A stretch of DNA of 64,000 nucleotides from Testudinibacter aquarius. Lineage in GTDB: Bacteria; Pseudomonadota; Gammaproteobacteria; Enterobacterales; Pasteurellaceae. Below the pieces are notes generated by a model. That model was not told the origin of the DNA, searched no databases, and worked only from the letters and a program-made list of their open reading frames with translations. Below are positions 9,010 to 17,995 of the stretch, piece by piece. Each line of letters begins with the position of its first letter. Positions within the stretch are counted from its first letter, which is position 1. Where the stretch lies: the NCBI RefSeq assembly GCF_004342725.1, contig NZ_SMCP01000005.1:62001-126000 (forward strand), read 5' to 3'. The position numbers and the translations under genes were made by a program.

Positions 9010-9025
9010 TGTGATCTAAATCGCT
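9010..9025. promoter_or_regulatory. CRP-like site in the ulaA-ulaR intergenic region
   Basis: TGTGA-TCTAAA-TCGCT resembles the CRP consensus TGTGA-N6-TCACA, with a good left half and a weak right half. It lies 161 bp upstream of ulaA and 189 bp upstream of ulaR, inside the 364-bp divergent control region (8850-9213), which is AT-rich and has no gene. Confidence 0.4.
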
Positions 9026-9121
9026 TATTTTAATAATTTTATAACATTAAAAATATCCAGGTGAAATTTTAAAGTTAACTTTATTGTTATTTATCATAAT
9101 ATTAATTGAAGTTAGACTCTC

Positions 9122-9167
9122 AATGATTACTTTTGACAAATAATCATTGATAATCATAAAAATGATT
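9122..9167. promoter_or_regulatory. Cluster of AATGATT/AATCATT half-sites, probable UlaR operator
   Basis: Half-sites are AATGATT (9122-9128), AATCATT (9142-9148), AATCATA (9152-9158) and AATGATT (9161-9167). The same half-sites form a perfect 16-bp palindrome before ulaE at 13051-13066. Location between divergent ulaA and ulaR suggests binding by the DeoR-type regulator UlaR; this is inference. Confidence 0.5.
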
Positions 9168-9213
9168 GGTATAGTTAATTTCAATCACATTATGCTCATA
9201 TGTGAGGTTTAAT

Positions 9214-9975
9214 ATGACGGAACTAAAAAGACAAAATGCAATCTTAGAACTGTTGCATCGGCAAGGTTCGTTAACGATCAATGAAATCGTCAATGGTTTC
9301 TCGGTGTCTCCGGCAACGGCACGCCGTGATATTACCAAGTTGGATACGCAAGGAAAGCTGAAAAAAGTCCGTAACGGTGCTTATGCTGCGGAAGAAAGTA
9401 ACAAAAGTACCACTTGGTCGCCAATGAATATTCATCAAACCTCCAATTATGACGAAAAAAGCAAAATTGCTAAAAAAGCCGCTGAATTGTGTAAAAACGG
9501 CGAGAGTATTGTGATTAACTGCGGTTCCACCGCGTTTTTACTAGGACAAGAGATCAATGGAAAACCGGTACAGGTCATTACCAACTACTTTCCATTGCTG
9601 AACTACCTGATTGAACAGAACCACGATAATTTAGTGGTATTGGGCGGACAGTTTTATAAAGAAAAAAATCTTTTTCTGAGCACCGACCAAACCAGTGATG
9701 CGTTTTATGCCGGGCACTATATGTTTACCAGCGGCAGTGGCTTGAGTGAAGAGGGGTTGTTCAAAGTGGATCTGTTGTCCGCTATGGTTGAACAAAAAAT
9801 GGTGAAACACGTCAACAAGCTGGTCGCGTTAGTTGATAGCTCGAAAGTCGGTGGACGAATCGGTACCATTTTTGCAACCACAGAACAGTTGGATATCGTT
9901 ATTACAGGAAAGGACGCCAATCCGAAAGTGGTCGCCGCCTTGAAAGAAAAAGGTGTAGACGTGATTTTAGTCTAA
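9214..9975 (+). CDS. ulaR: DeoR-family regulator of ascorbate use, UlaR
   Basis: A 253-residue repressor. The N-terminal winged helix (RQNAILELLHRQGSLTINEIV, recognition part SPATARRDITKL) is followed by a DeoR effector domain with NCGSTAFLLG, VVLGGQF and ALVDSSKVG. E. coli UlaR (251 residues) responds to L-ascorbate-6-phosphate. The start is ATG 9214, 6 nt after GAGG; an in-frame GTG at 9202 overlaps that ribosome site and is less likely. Divergent from ulaA and followed after 73 bp by ulaG in the same direction, so it may also control its own operon. An uptake sequence follows the stop. Confidence 0.92.
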   Translation: MTELKRQNAILELLHRQGSLTINEIVNGFSVSPATARRDITKLDTQGKLKKVRNGAYAAEESNKSTTWSPMNIHQTSNYDEKSKIAKKAAELCKNGESIVINCGSTAFLLGQEINGKPVQVITNYFPLLNYLIEQNHDNLVVLGGQFYKEKNLFLSTDQTSDAFYAGHYMFTSGSGLSEEGLFKVDLLSAMVEQKMVKHVNKLVALVDSSKVGGRIGTIFATTEQLDIVITGKDANPKVVAALKEKGVDVILV

Positions 9976-10048
9976 AAGTGCGGTTAGCTCTCTCTTGCAA
10001 TAACGCTGTGATCAATCAAATTTGTTAACCAAAATAAAGGTAAATATT

Positions 10049-11116
10049 ATGAGTAAAGTTGATGAAATTACACGCGAATCTTGGATTTTAAGCACCTTTC
10101 CGGAGTGGGGAACTTGGCTTAATGAGCAGATTGAGCAAGAGCAAGTGCAAGCCGGCACAGTATCAATGTGGTGGTTAGGCTGCACCGGAATTTGGTTTAA
10201 AACCGCCGGTAATACCAACATTTCGGTGGATTTCTGGTGTGGAACCGGAAAACGCAGCGGTAAAAATCCATTGATGAACAAACAACACCAAATGATGCGG
10301 ATGGGTGGTGTACGTAACTTGCAGCCAAATTTAAGAACCTCCGTTTTTGTGTTGGATCCGTTTGCGATCAAACAGATTGATGCGGTGATGGCAACCCATG
10401 ATCACGCTGACCACATCGACCCGAATGTTGCGGCTGCCGTTCTACAAAACTGTGACGAGAAAGTTAAATTTATCGGTCCGAAAGCCTGTGTTGAGTTGTG
10501 GCAAAAATGGGGCGTGCCGGCAGATCGCTGCGTTACCGCTAAAGTCGGCGATGAAATCGAAGTTGGCGATGTCAAAATCAAAGTATTGGACGCTTTTGAC
10601 CGCACCGCACTTGTCACCTTACCGGCAGGCGAATCCTCGACCGATAAAGCGATTTTAGATGGTATGGACGACAGAGCCGTCAACTACCTGTTCCAAACCA
10701 GTGGCGGAAATATCTACCATTCCGGTGACTCGCACTACTCCAACTACTACGCCAAACACGGTAACGAGCACAAAATTGATGTTGCCTTTATGTCATATGG
10801 TGAAAACCCTCGTGGCGTGACCGACAAAATGACCTCTTCCGATATTTTGCGCGCTGCCGAGTGTTTGAATACCCAAGTCGTCGTACCTATTCACCACGAT
10901 ATTTGGTCAAATTTCCAAAGTGATCCGCGTGAAATCGAAGTATTGTGGAATATGAAGAAAAAGCGGTTAGGCTATCAATTCCACCCGTTCTTCTGGCAAG
11001 TCGGTGGCAAATACACCTTCCCGACCGACAAAGATAAAATCTATTTCCAACACTATCGTGGCTTTGAAGACATCTTTATCGATGAACCGGAATTACCGTA
11101 CAAATCGTTCCTGTAA
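10049..11116 (+). CDS. ulaG: L-ascorbate-6-phosphate lactonase
   Basis: Hydrolyses L-ascorbate-6-phosphate to 3-keto-L-gulonate-6-phosphate in the cytoplasm. A metallo-beta-lactamase fold of 355 residues with the metal motif THDHADHID (near residue 113), [12 protein letters not shown] and VVPIHHDIW. The N-terminus [20 protein letters not shown] is almost the E. coli UlaG start. ATG 10049 follows AAAGG; an upstream in-frame start at 10022 adds nine unrelated residues. In E. coli ulaG stands alone and divergent from ulaABCDEF; here it follows ulaR. A terminator follows. Confidence 0.96.
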   Translation: MSKVDEITRESWILSTFPEWGTWLNEQIEQEQVQAGTVSMWWLGCTGIWFKTAGNTNISVDFWCGTGKRSGKNPLMNKQHQMMRMGGVRNLQPNLRTSVFVLDPFAIKQIDAVMATHDHADHIDPNVAAAVLQNCDEKVKFIGPKACVELWQKWGVPADRCVTAKVGDEIEVGDVKIKVLDAFDRTALVTLPAGESSTDKAILDGMDDRAVNYLFQTSGGNIYHSGDSHYSNYYAKHGNEHKIDVAFMSYGENPRGVTDKMTSSDILRAAECLNTQVVVPIHHDIWSNFQSDPREIEVLWNMKKKRLGYQFHPFFWQVGGKYTFPTDKDKIYFQHYRGFEDIFIDEPELPYKSFL

Positions 11117-11132
11117 TTGAAAGCAGTCTTAC

Positions 11133-11160
11133 AAGGGTTGTGGCGACACAGCCCTTTTTA
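11133..11160 (+). terminator. Intrinsic terminator of ulaR-ulaG
   Basis: AAGGGTTGTG (11133-11142) pairs with CACAGCCCTT (11147-11156) with one G-U pair, followed by TTTTTA. Confidence 0.75.
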
Positions 11161-11202
11161 GTGCTGAGTGCTTTTAGTTTTGAGCGATATGAAAAATAAT
11201 CT

Positions 11203-11419
11203 GGGGCGATATAATCGCCCTAGAGTGCTGACAAAGGTTAAAATCCACGATTAATAGTGTAAAAGTAGGGGTCGATTATATATCGACCCGAACCGAATAT
11301 TGCACTTTTCCTTTATTAATTAAGTACTTATTCCACACTTCGAAAATGGGCGGATATATAATCCGCCCCTACGTTGCCTCATCAAATATCTTTATCATCT
11401 GGGGCGATATAATCGCCCC
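11203..11419. repeat. Cluster of four related palindromes
   Basis: Four GC-armed, AT-centred palindromes: GGGCGAT-ATA-ATCGCCC (11204-11220), GGGTCGAT-TATAT-ATCGACCC (11269-11289), GGGCGGAT-ATATA-ATCCGCCC (11348-11368) and GGGGCGAT-ATA-ATCGCCCC (11401-11419). Spacers differ in sequence and are 49-58 bp where measured. Two units share the flank CTGGGGCGATATAATCGCCC. They fill the 332-bp gap between convergent ulaG and ulaF, which holds no gene. They look like a dispersed palindromic repeat family that could shape 3' ends. Confidence 0.7.
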
Positions 11420-11448
11420 TTCTATATCAGTGAACAAAAATACTTAAC

Positions 11449-12144
11449 TTACTGTCCGTAATAAGCATTTTTGCCATGTTTACGCAGGTAATGTTTGTCT
11501 AATAAGGTTTGCTGCATTGCGCCGATGGTCGGATTCAACTGGCAGGCAAACAGATTCATGTAGGCAATCTCTTCCAATACCACCGCATTGTGCACCGCAT
11601 TGTGCGGATCACTGCCCCAGGCAAAAGGTCCGTGTGAATTGACCAATACTGCCGGCACATCTTGCGGCTGAATTTGGCGTGTGGCGAAAGTTTCGACGAT
11701 CACTTTGCCGGTTTCCAGCTCATATTCCCCTTGGATCTCTGCGTCCGTCATCAAACGAGTGCAGGGAATCGTACCGTAGAAGTAGTCTGCATGGGTAGTA
11801 CCCAGTGCGGTCAAATCTCTCCCGGCTTGCGCCCAAGTGGTAGCATGACGCGAGTGAGTGTGCACAATACCACCGATTTGTGGAAATTGACGATATAACT
11901 CCAGATGGGTCGGGGTATCGGAAGATGGTTTTTTGCTACCTTCTACCACCGCACCGCTATAAAGATCGACTACCACCATGTCCTCAGCTTGCATCACATC
12001 ATATTCCACGCCGGACGGTTTAATCACCACCAAGCCCTGTTCACGGTCAATGCCGCTGACATTGCCCCAAGTAAAAGTCACCAAACCATATTTAGGCAAC
12101 GCTAAATTGGCTTCAAATACCTGTTGTTTTAACGCTTCTAACAT
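11449..12144 (-). CDS. ulaF: L-ribulose-5-phosphate 4-epimerase
   Basis: Converts L-ribulose-5-phosphate to D-xylulose-5-phosphate, the last step into the pentose phosphate pathway. A class II aldolase-like zinc enzyme of 231 residues, with zinc ligands in [13 protein letters not shown] (residues 95-97 region) and [10 protein letters not shown], plus TWGNVSGID and KPSGVEYD at the N-terminus. Also known as sgbE or araD-like; I use the ula name because its context is ascorbate/xylulose breakdown, not arabinose. Its ATG overlaps the end of ulaE by 7 bp, so the two are translationally coupled. Confidence 0.95.
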   Translation of the reverse strand: MLEALKQQVFEANLALPKYGLVTFTWGNVSGIDREQGLVVIKPSGVEYDVMQAEDMVVVDLYSGAVVEGSKKPSSDTPTHLELYRQFPQIGGIVHTHSRHATTWAQAGRDLTALGTTHADYFYGTIPCTRLMTDAEIQGEYELETGKVIVETFATRQIQPQDVPAVLVNSHGPFAWGSDPHNAVHNAVVLEEIAYMNLFACQLNPTIGAMQQTLLDKHYLRKHGKNAYYGQ

Positions 12145-12998
12145 ACAAACTCCCCTTCTTTCATTTTTTGTTCAATCCAACGGCGGGCGTTGATAATTTC
12201 TGCAATCGGTTCTTCGGATTTTTCAGTCCACATTTCAATCAAGAATGCGCCACGATAATTCAGCTTTTGCAAGGTTTTGAATACATTGACAAAATCGACA
12301 CAGCCTTCGCCAAACGGTACATCTCGGAACTGCCCTTTGCACGTTTCTGTCACCGCATAGGTATCTTTCAAGTGAATCGCTGCAATCCGATCGATGCCTA
12401 ATTCTAATTCTTTACTGACATCATTGCCCCAAGCCGATAAGTTGCCGACATCGGGGTAAACCGTAAACCACGGCGAAGCCAACAGCTTGTCCCACTGCTT
12501 CCATTTGGTGATCGAGTTCATAAATTCGGTATCCATAATCTCGACCGCCAACATCACTTGCGATGCCGCCGCTTTTTCCACCGCCCATTGCATACCGTCG
12601 ATAAAACCTTGCAGCGTGCTGTCATCTTGCTGTTCATAATAAACATCATAACCCGCCAATTGAATGGTGCGAATACCGATATCACTGGCAAGTTGAATGG
12701 CTTTTTCCATAATTACATAAGCTTCTGACCGCACTTTTTGGTCATGACTGCCGAAAGGAAAACGACGGTGACCGGACAAGCACATTGACGGAATGGTAAT
12801 GCCGGTTTCCAACACTGCTTTAACGATTTCCAAACGCTGCGCTTTGCTCCAATCCAAACGAGCCAAACGTTCGTCGGTTTCATCGATTGATATTTCTACA
12901 AAATCAAAGCCACAGGCTTTGGCAATGGATAAGCGATCCTGCCAGCTTAGCTGTTTTGGCAACGCTTTTTCATAGATGCCTAATTTATGTTTTCTCAT
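12138..12998 (-). CDS. ulaE: L-xylulose-5-phosphate 3-epimerase (L-ribulose-5-phosphate 3-epimerase)
   Basis: Interconverts L-xylulose-5-phosphate and L-ribulose-5-phosphate. A TIM-barrel of the AP-endonuclease-2 superfamily, 286 residues. It has [10 protein letters not shown] at the N-terminus, FVEISIDE, the metal residues in AVEIMDTEF and the His in IHLKDTY, and FLIEMWTE near the end. Also called sgbU. GAGG lies 8 nt before the ATG. The 50-bp gap behind lyxK carries a perfect palindromic operator-like site (13051-13066), so ulaE-ulaF may have a promoter of their own. Confidence 0.94.
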   Translation of the reverse strand: MRKHKLGIYEKALPKQLSWQDRLSIAKACGFDFVEISIDETDERLARLDWSKAQRLEIVKAVLETGITIPSMCLSGHRRFPFGSHDQKVRSEAYVIMEKAIQLASDIGIRTIQLAGYDVYYEQQDDSTLQGFIDGMQWAVEKAAASQVMLAVEIMDTEFMNSITKWKQWDKLLASPWFTVYPDVGNLSAWGNDVSKELELGIDRIAAIHLKDTYAVTETCKGQFRDVPFGEGCVDFVNVFKTLQKLNYRGAFLIEMWTEKSEEPIAEIINARRWIEQKMKEGEFVC

Positions 12999-13048
12999 TG
13001 ACTACCTCTTTGCCTTTTTAAATCAGAATAAATCATAATATATCACAT

Positions 13049-14533
13049 TTAATCATTGCAATGATTATTAAAATGCGTCAAACTTTCAAGCAATAATTTG
13101 TATTTTTTGTATTTATTTTGATATTTGTCATACACGGTAGGATCCGGCGTAATATGTTTCATCTGCGCAGCAATGATTTGCTGTGCTTGCTTACTGTCGC
13201 TAAACACTTGGTTGCCGACCATTGCCATCAATGCCGCCCCCAAACAACCGCTCTCTTCCAGTTGCGGAATCTCCAACGGCAAACCGGTCAGATCTGCCAG
13301 CATCTGCATCCAAACGTCCGAGCGTGACGGTCCGCCGGTCACTCGTAGTACTTTAGTATTCGGAAAACGTTGACGCATTCTTTCCAAATGGTACATCAGG
13401 CTGAAAATCACGCCCTCATAGATTGCTTGCCATAGGTGTGCTTGAGTATGTATGGATTGCAGCCCGTAAAAACCGGCTTGCATTCCAAGCCCGGCATTGG
13501 AACCATACAAAAACGGCATAAACAGCACACTGCTGTCGGCTTTTGGCAATTCTGCCACCGCACGGTTAATTTCCGCATAATCATCCACTTTCCATTGCCG
13601 AGTAAACCACTCCAAATTGGCGGCTGAGGTCGGGCTGGCTTCGTGTACAATAAATTCGCCCTGCTGGGCGTAGCGTCCGTAAACAAACGGCAGGCTCTGG
13701 CTATCGTCAAGATGAGACGTGATTCCACTGACCACCGACCAGGTGCCAAGTACCGTATTGAGCTTGGTTTCATCGTCCAAACCGGCACAAAGTGCGGTCG
13801 AAACCACATCAAACAATCCGCCAACTACCGCAGTACCCTCTTTTAAGCCGGTTTGACGAGCAGCCTCTTCATGGATATAACCGGCAATTTGCGACGAACC
13901 GATAATCGGTGGCAATGCCGGCATAATCTCTTCAATATCCAGCAGTTTAGCCAATTCTGCATCGTATTCACCGCTCTGCATATTGTATAAATTCGATTCG
14001 GAAATATTGGTCTCTTCGCACGCAATCTCGCCGGTTAAACAAAAACGCAAATAATCATGCGGCATCAACACACTACCGATTTGCGCATAGCGTGCCGGTT
14101 CATGCTGCTTTAACCAACGCAAAATCGACACCGGATGCCCGGTCCATAATGTTTGACGGGTAATCGGGTATAATTTTTGCGGCATTTGTTCAGCTTGCCA
14201 CTGTTTGACTATCGCCAATGCCCGTTGATCTGCTGAAATCACGCCGTAGCCTAACGGGACTTGGTTTTTATCCAATAAATACAGTCCCTTGCCTTGCGCT
14301 GAGATTCCAACGCCTTTGATATTTTCCGCCGCCACACCTGACGAGCGAATTGCGCCGGCAATCACCGCAGCACAGGCTTGCCATAATTCGCCCATATCAC
14401 GTTCAGCCCAACCGGGCTTGGCACTAATAATCGCCAGATTTTGACGATAACTGCCATACTCTTTGCCGTTGCTGTCATAAATCCCGGCTTTAATGAAAGT
14501 GCCACCGCAATCTACGCCTAACCAAAAATCCAT
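13049..14533 (-). CDS. lyxK: L-xylulose/3-keto-L-gulonate kinase (FGGY family)
   Basis: Phosphorylates the ketose delivered by the TRAP branch. A 494-residue FGGY kinase with the phosphate-1 motif FWLGVDCGGTFIKAG, the second-domain motif VVGGLFDVVSTAL and the signature region LRVTGGPSRSDVWMQMLAD near residue 395. The ortholog in E. coli (yiaP/lyxK) and H. influenzae (lyx) lies in the same gene order. The natural substrate in this pathway is probably 3-keto-L-gulonate formed by DlgD. The start follows GGGGAG. A hairpin between yiaO and this gene may reduce its expression relative to the binding protein. Confidence 0.92.
   Translation of the reverse strand: MDFWLGVDCGGTFIKAGIYDSNGKEYGSYRQNLAIISAKPGWAERDMGELWQACAAVIAGAIRSSGVAAENIKGVGISAQGKGLYLLDKNQVPLGYGVISADQRALAIVKQWQAEQMPQKLYPITRQTLWTGHPVSILRWLKQHEPARYAQIGSVLMPHDYLRFCLTGEIACEETNISESNLYNMQSGEYDAELAKLLDIEEIMPALPPIIGSSQIAGYIHEEAARQTGLKEGTAVVGGLFDVVSTALCAGLDDETKLNTVLGTWSVVSGITSHLDDSQSLPFVYGRYAQQGEFIVHEASPTSAANLEWFTRQWKVDDYAEINRAVAELPKADSSVLFMPFLYGSNAGLGMQAGFYGLQSIHTQAHLWQAIYEGVIFSLMYHLERMRQRFPNTKVLRVTGGPSRSDVWMQMLADLTGLPLEIPQLEESGCLGAALMAMVGNQVFSDSKQAQQIIAAQMKHITPDPTVYDKYQNKYKKYKLLLESLTHFNNHCND
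13051..13066. promoter_or_regulatory. Perfect 16-bp palindrome before ulaE, probable UlaR-type operator
   Basis: AATCATTGCAATGATT is a perfect palindrome that begins on the last base of the lyxK stop codon and lies 53 bp before the ulaE start. Its two arms are the same AATCATT/AATGATT half-sites clustered between ulaA and ulaR. Confidence 0.5.
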
Positions 14534-14661
14534 ATAGACTCCCCTACCTCACTGAATATCATTGACTATGGCAAGAATGACTGCTGTCAATCAGTCTTGC
14601 CATAGCAACTCACCTTATTGAAACGATGTGAGCGCTTAAAAGTGCGGTTCTGAAACTTGAG

Positions 14662-14692
14662 AAAGCGGATCACCGGTTTAGTGATCCGCTTT
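14662..14692 (-). terminator. Hairpin between yiaO and lyxK
   Basis: AAAGCGGATCAC (14662-14673) pairs with GTGATCCGCTTT (14681-14692). It is a strong 12-bp stem without a long T-run, so it may protect the yiaO message 3' end or partly stop transcription into lyxK. Confidence 0.65.
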
Positions 14693-14709
14693 GAGCTATT
14701 ATTGTTGAT

Positions 14710-15687
14710 TTATTGCGCTAAGGCATCCACTTGTTTAATTAAAGTATCACCATTACGTTCGATGAAATATTGACGAACCGGTTGTTCTACAATATCACGA
14801 AACGGTTTGGTATCCACTTTTTCTACCACTTCGATACCGGCTTTTCTGAATTTATCCAGAATATCCTGCTCGTTTTTGGCATTCAGTTCACGCTGATAGG
14901 CACCGGCTTCTTTTGCCGCATCCAAAATCGCCTGCTGTACTTCCGGTGCGAAGCTGTCAAATTTTTGTTTGTTCATCACCACCAACAGCGGGGTGTAACC
15001 ATGGTTAGTCAAACTCAAATGTTTTTGTACTTCATACAGTTTGGTCGACCAAACGATGCCGATTGGGTGCTCCTGAGCGTCAACGGCGCGGGTTTCAAGT
15101 GCGGTATATAATTCTGACAATGGCATCGGCACCGGATTAGCCCCCAGCAATTTAAACGCTTCAACATACATTGGGTTTTGGTTGGTGCGAATTTTTAAGC
15201 CTTTGACATCATCAGGGGTGTTGATCGGATGTTTAGAGTTGGTGATAGAACGGAAACCCACTTCCCAGAAGCCTAACCCTTTCAAACCTTTATCTTCCAA
15301 TTCCTTCAGCAGCCCTTGTCCGATTTCGCCGTCCAACACTCGATAAGCATGTGCTTTATCTTTAAAAATAAACGGAATATCGATTACATTCAAATTAGAA
15401 ACCAAACCACTGAAATTTGGTGAGCCGGACATTTCAATATCAATAGTACCGCCACGCACTGCACTGATCATCGTTTGTGCATTACCCAGTGTGCTGTCTG
15501 GAAACAGCGATAACTTCAATTCACCTTTGGTTTTCTCTTTTAATAATTCGTCAAATTTTTTGGCAGCAATATGTTGAGTATCACTGCGTGGCGCTTCATA
15601 ACCAAAACGTAACGTCGTTGCAGCTTGAGCGCTAACCGTTGCGGCAGCCAGCGTTAATCCGGTTAAAAGTGCGGTAAGTTTTTTCAT
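14710..15687 (-). CDS. yiaO: TRAP transporter substrate-binding protein, 2,3-diketo-L-gulonate type
   Basis: Periplasmic DctP-family binding protein of 325 residues. The signal peptide MKKLTALLTGLTLAAATVSA is cleaved near AQA-A. The family's carboxylate-binding arginine is in GLKIRTNQNP, and PVPMPLSELYTALETRAVDAQEHP is the conserved helix. It delivers the acid to the YiaM-YiaN permease encoded directly upstream in the operon. The neighbours dlgD, yiaL and lyxK point to 2,3-diketo-L-gulonate as ligand, as for E. coli YiaO; the ligand itself is not visible in the sequence. A 33-bp gap separates it from yiaN, with AGGAG before the ATG. Confidence 0.92.
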   Translation of the reverse strand: MKKLTALLTGLTLAAATVSAQAATTLRFGYEAPRSDTQHIAAKKFDELLKEKTKGELKLSLFPDSTLGNAQTMISAVRGGTIDIEMSGSPNFSGLVSNLNVIDIPFIFKDKAHAYRVLDGEIGQGLLKELEDKGLKGLGFWEVGFRSITNSKHPINTPDDVKGLKIRTNQNPMYVEAFKLLGANPVPMPLSELYTALETRAVDAQEHPIGIVWSTKLYEVQKHLSLTNHGYTPLLVVMNKQKFDSFAPEVQQAILDAAKEAGAYQRELNAKNEQDILDKFRKAGIEVVEKVDTKPFRDIVEQPVRQYFIERNGDTLIKQVDALAQ

Positions 15688-15720
15688 AGCATTCTCCTAG
15701 TCAGAAATTAAAGTAACAAG

Positions 15721-17001
15721 TTAAGGTTGTAGCCAGCTGAGTGGCGTTAAAATCAACGATGGAAACAAAACAAAAGCAAACAGCAGTCCCAATAGCATGA
15801 GCATATAAGGGAAAATCCCTTTTGCTGCCTGATCAAACTGCAATTTCGCCACGCCGGTAATCACATTCAAGACATTGCCGATCGGTGGCGTAATCAAGCC
15901 AATGGATGTATTCAGGATAAACAGCACCCCGAAATAGACCGGATCAATCCCTGCTTCCTCCACCAGCGGCATCAGCACCGGGGTTAAAATCAGCACGGTC
16001 GGGGTCAAATCCATCACCATGCCGATAATGAAAACGGCGATCATAATGACAATTAGCAGCAAGGTTGGTGAATCAATCAAAGGTTCCAACAGCTCGGTGA
16101 TCATTTGCGGCAATTCGGCAACGGTGATCAACCAACCGGAGACCTGAGCGGCCGCAACCAGCAGCATCACCACGGCAGTGGTTTTGCCTGCCGCCAGTAA
16201 CACGCCATAAAGCTGTTTGATTTTTAATTCACGGTAAACAAACATGGAAACAATCAAGGCGTAAAATGCAGCTACCGCACCGGCTTCAGTCGGGGTGAAA
16301 ATGCCCAAGCGGAAACCACCGATAATAATCACCGGTAACAACAGCGCCCAAATACTGTTTTTAAACGAAATGCACAGCTCTTGTTTAGTGGCTTTCGAGA
16401 ACGTCATCAAATTCAGGCGTTTGGATTGCCATGCCCACAACGCCGCCAAACAGCAACCCATCATGATGCCCGGGAAGATCCCCGCCATAAACAATTTGGT
16501 GATCGATACACCACTGGCAACCCCAAAGATAATAAACGGAATTGAAGGCGGAATAATCGGTGCAATAATCCCTGCGGCACCAATCAAGCCGGCAGAACGT
16601 TCGACCGGATAGCCGGTAGTTTTCATCATTGGAATCAACATTGCTGCAACCGCCGCCGTATCTGCCACCGCTGAACCGGACAGGCTCGCCATAATCATCG
16701 CGGCAATAATTGCCACAAAGCCCAAACCGCCACGTTTATGCCCGACTAGCTTCATCGGTAAATCAATAATCCGTTTTGATAAACCGCCTTCATTCATCAA
16801 CTCCCCGGCAAGGATAAAAAACGGAATCGCCAACAGTGAAAAACTGTCTGCGCCACTGACCAAATTTTGCGCTAAGATTTGTGGATCAAACAGATCCAGA
16901 TGCAGCATCAAGGCAACGCCACATACGATCAGAGAAAAGGCAACCGGAATACCCAACGCAATCGAACCCAGTAACACGCCGAGGAAAATAATAATTGTCA
17001 T
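15721..17001 (-). CDS. yiaN: TRAP transporter large permease (DctM type)
   Basis: Catalytic membrane subunit of a sodium-dependent TRAP uptake system, 426 residues with about 12 hydrophobic segments. Family motifs are ILAGELMNEGGLS, GSAVADTAAVAAMLIPMM, IIPPSIPFIIFG and NTSIGLITPPIGNVLNV. It works with YiaM and the binding protein YiaO. Its ATG overlaps the yiaM stop as ATGA, the usual sign of coupled translation, and AAAGGAG precedes it inside yiaM. Confidence 0.94.
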   Translation of the reverse strand: MTIIIFLGVLLGSIALGIPVAFSLIVCGVALMLHLDLFDPQILAQNLVSGADSFSLLAIPFFILAGELMNEGGLSKRIIDLPMKLVGHKRGGLGFVAIIAAMIMASLSGSAVADTAAVAAMLIPMMKTTGYPVERSAGLIGAAGIIAPIIPPSIPFIIFGVASGVSITKLFMAGIFPGIMMGCCLAALWAWQSKRLNLMTFSKATKQELCISFKNSIWALLLPVIIIGGFRLGIFTPTEAGAVAAFYALIVSMFVYRELKIKQLYGVLLAAGKTTAVVMLLVAAAQVSGWLITVAELPQMITELLEPLIDSPTLLLIVIMIAVFIIGMVMDLTPTVLILTPVLMPLVEEAGIDPVYFGVLFILNTSIGLITPPIGNVLNVITGVAKLQFDQAAKGIFPYMLMLLGLLFAFVLFPSLILTPLSWLQP

Positions 17002-17480
17002 GCTAATTCTCCTTTGGCTAATTGGATCGCATTAGAAACCAAGCGAATCAGTAACAATAGACCAATTAAGCCGCTCATAATCACACCCGCCAGAAAATTA
17101 ACCCCGGTAGGGATTTCCGAGATCGGCGCATAATTGCTCATATTCAGTTGCATTTGGGCATAGCTGCCGACAAAAATCAGGTAGCAGCAGTACAACATCA
17201 CCCCATCGGTCAGGACGGTAAGCAGCTTACGTTTAAAAGGCGACAGTTTATCGATCAATACCGACACACTGACATGCCCATTCTCTTTAAAAACTAACAC
17301 CGCCCCCAAAAAAGTAACCCAAACAAACGCATAGCGGGATAACTCTTCGGCAACGGTAATACTGGTATGGAAGCTGTAACGTAGCACCACATTGGTAAAC
17401 ACCATGATCGCCATTGCTGACAGCAGCAACACCACGATGGTTTCCAAGATTTTGCTGGTATAGAAAATCACGTTATTCAT
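16998..17480 (-). CDS. yiaM: TRAP transporter small permease (DctQ type)
   Basis: A 160-residue membrane protein with four predicted segments that pairs with YiaN. The family pattern RYSFHTSITVAEELSRYAFVWVTFLGA is clear. The start is set at MNNVIFY (17480), 6-7 nt after AGGAG; an in-frame ATG five codons earlier lies on top of that ribosome site. The gene follows yiaL by about 20 bp. Confidence 0.92.
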   Translation of the reverse strand: MNNVIFYTSKILETIVVLLLSAMAIMVFTNVVLRYSFHTSITVAEELSRYAFVWVTFLGAVLVFKENGHVSVSVLIDKLSPFKRKLLTVLTDGVMLYCCYLIFVGSYAQMQLNMSNYAPISEIPTGVNFLAGVIMSGLIGLLLLIRLVSNAIQLAKGELA

Positions 17481-17500
17481 TTGAACTCCTGACAAACTGA

Positions 17501-17965
17501 TTAAAGTTCACTGACGGCAATTTTGACGACAACCTTACGAATTTTCGCCATTTCACCATCGAAGCATGCCGGACGGTGAATATCACTGGGGAAAAATACT
17601 GCAAAATTGCCGGGACGCATCACCAGTTCCGATTCAGCGTCAACATCTTGATAAAATAAAATATCACGTTCAGTATCGTAAGGTTTTGCCACCGTATTGC
17701 CGCCACGATCCACCGCAACACCAATCCGCTCTTGTCCGCTGTGCAGATATTGCACGTCGAGATAGCGACGATGAACTTCCGGCAAAATGTGTGTTTTCGG
17801 CTGCGTTTCCAAATCCAACACCTGCGCATAAATCAGCTCGCCCTTGATCGGATAGCGCCCTGCTGCCAATTGGTCGAAATCGGTATGCTTCAGAAAATCC
17901 AGTGCAGCAGCCACCGCACTTGGATAGAGATGTTCCTCTACTTGTGAAATATGACCAAAAAACAT
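17501..17965 (-). CDS. yiaL: YhcH/YjgK/YiaL family cupin-like protein
   Basis: A 154-residue beta-barrel protein of the YhcH/YjgK/YiaL (DUF386) family. The family residues are seen in PKTHILPEVHRRYLDVQYLHSGQE and FPSDIHRPACFD, where a cluster of His and Glu forms a likely metal site. Relatives sit in sialic acid and sugar acid operons, and an anomerase or mutarotase-like role has been suggested for some; the reaction here is not established. It lies between dlgD and yiaM in the leftward operon. Confidence 0.9.
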   Translation of the reverse strand: MFFGHISQVEEHLYPSAVAAALDFLKHTDFDQLAAGRYPIKGELIYAQVLDLETQPKTHILPEVHRRYLDVQYLHSGQERIGVAVDRGGNTVAKPYDTERDILFYQDVDAESELVMRPGNFAVFFPSDIHRPACFDGEMAKIRKVVVKIAVSEL

Positions 17966-17995
17966 AATGTATTCCTTAAGATTATCTTGTTCGGA

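Noticed and set aside
11203-11419. Regular palindromes considered as a CRISPR array
   Set aside because: The units vary in sequence, spacers are not of constant length, and there are no cas genes nearby.
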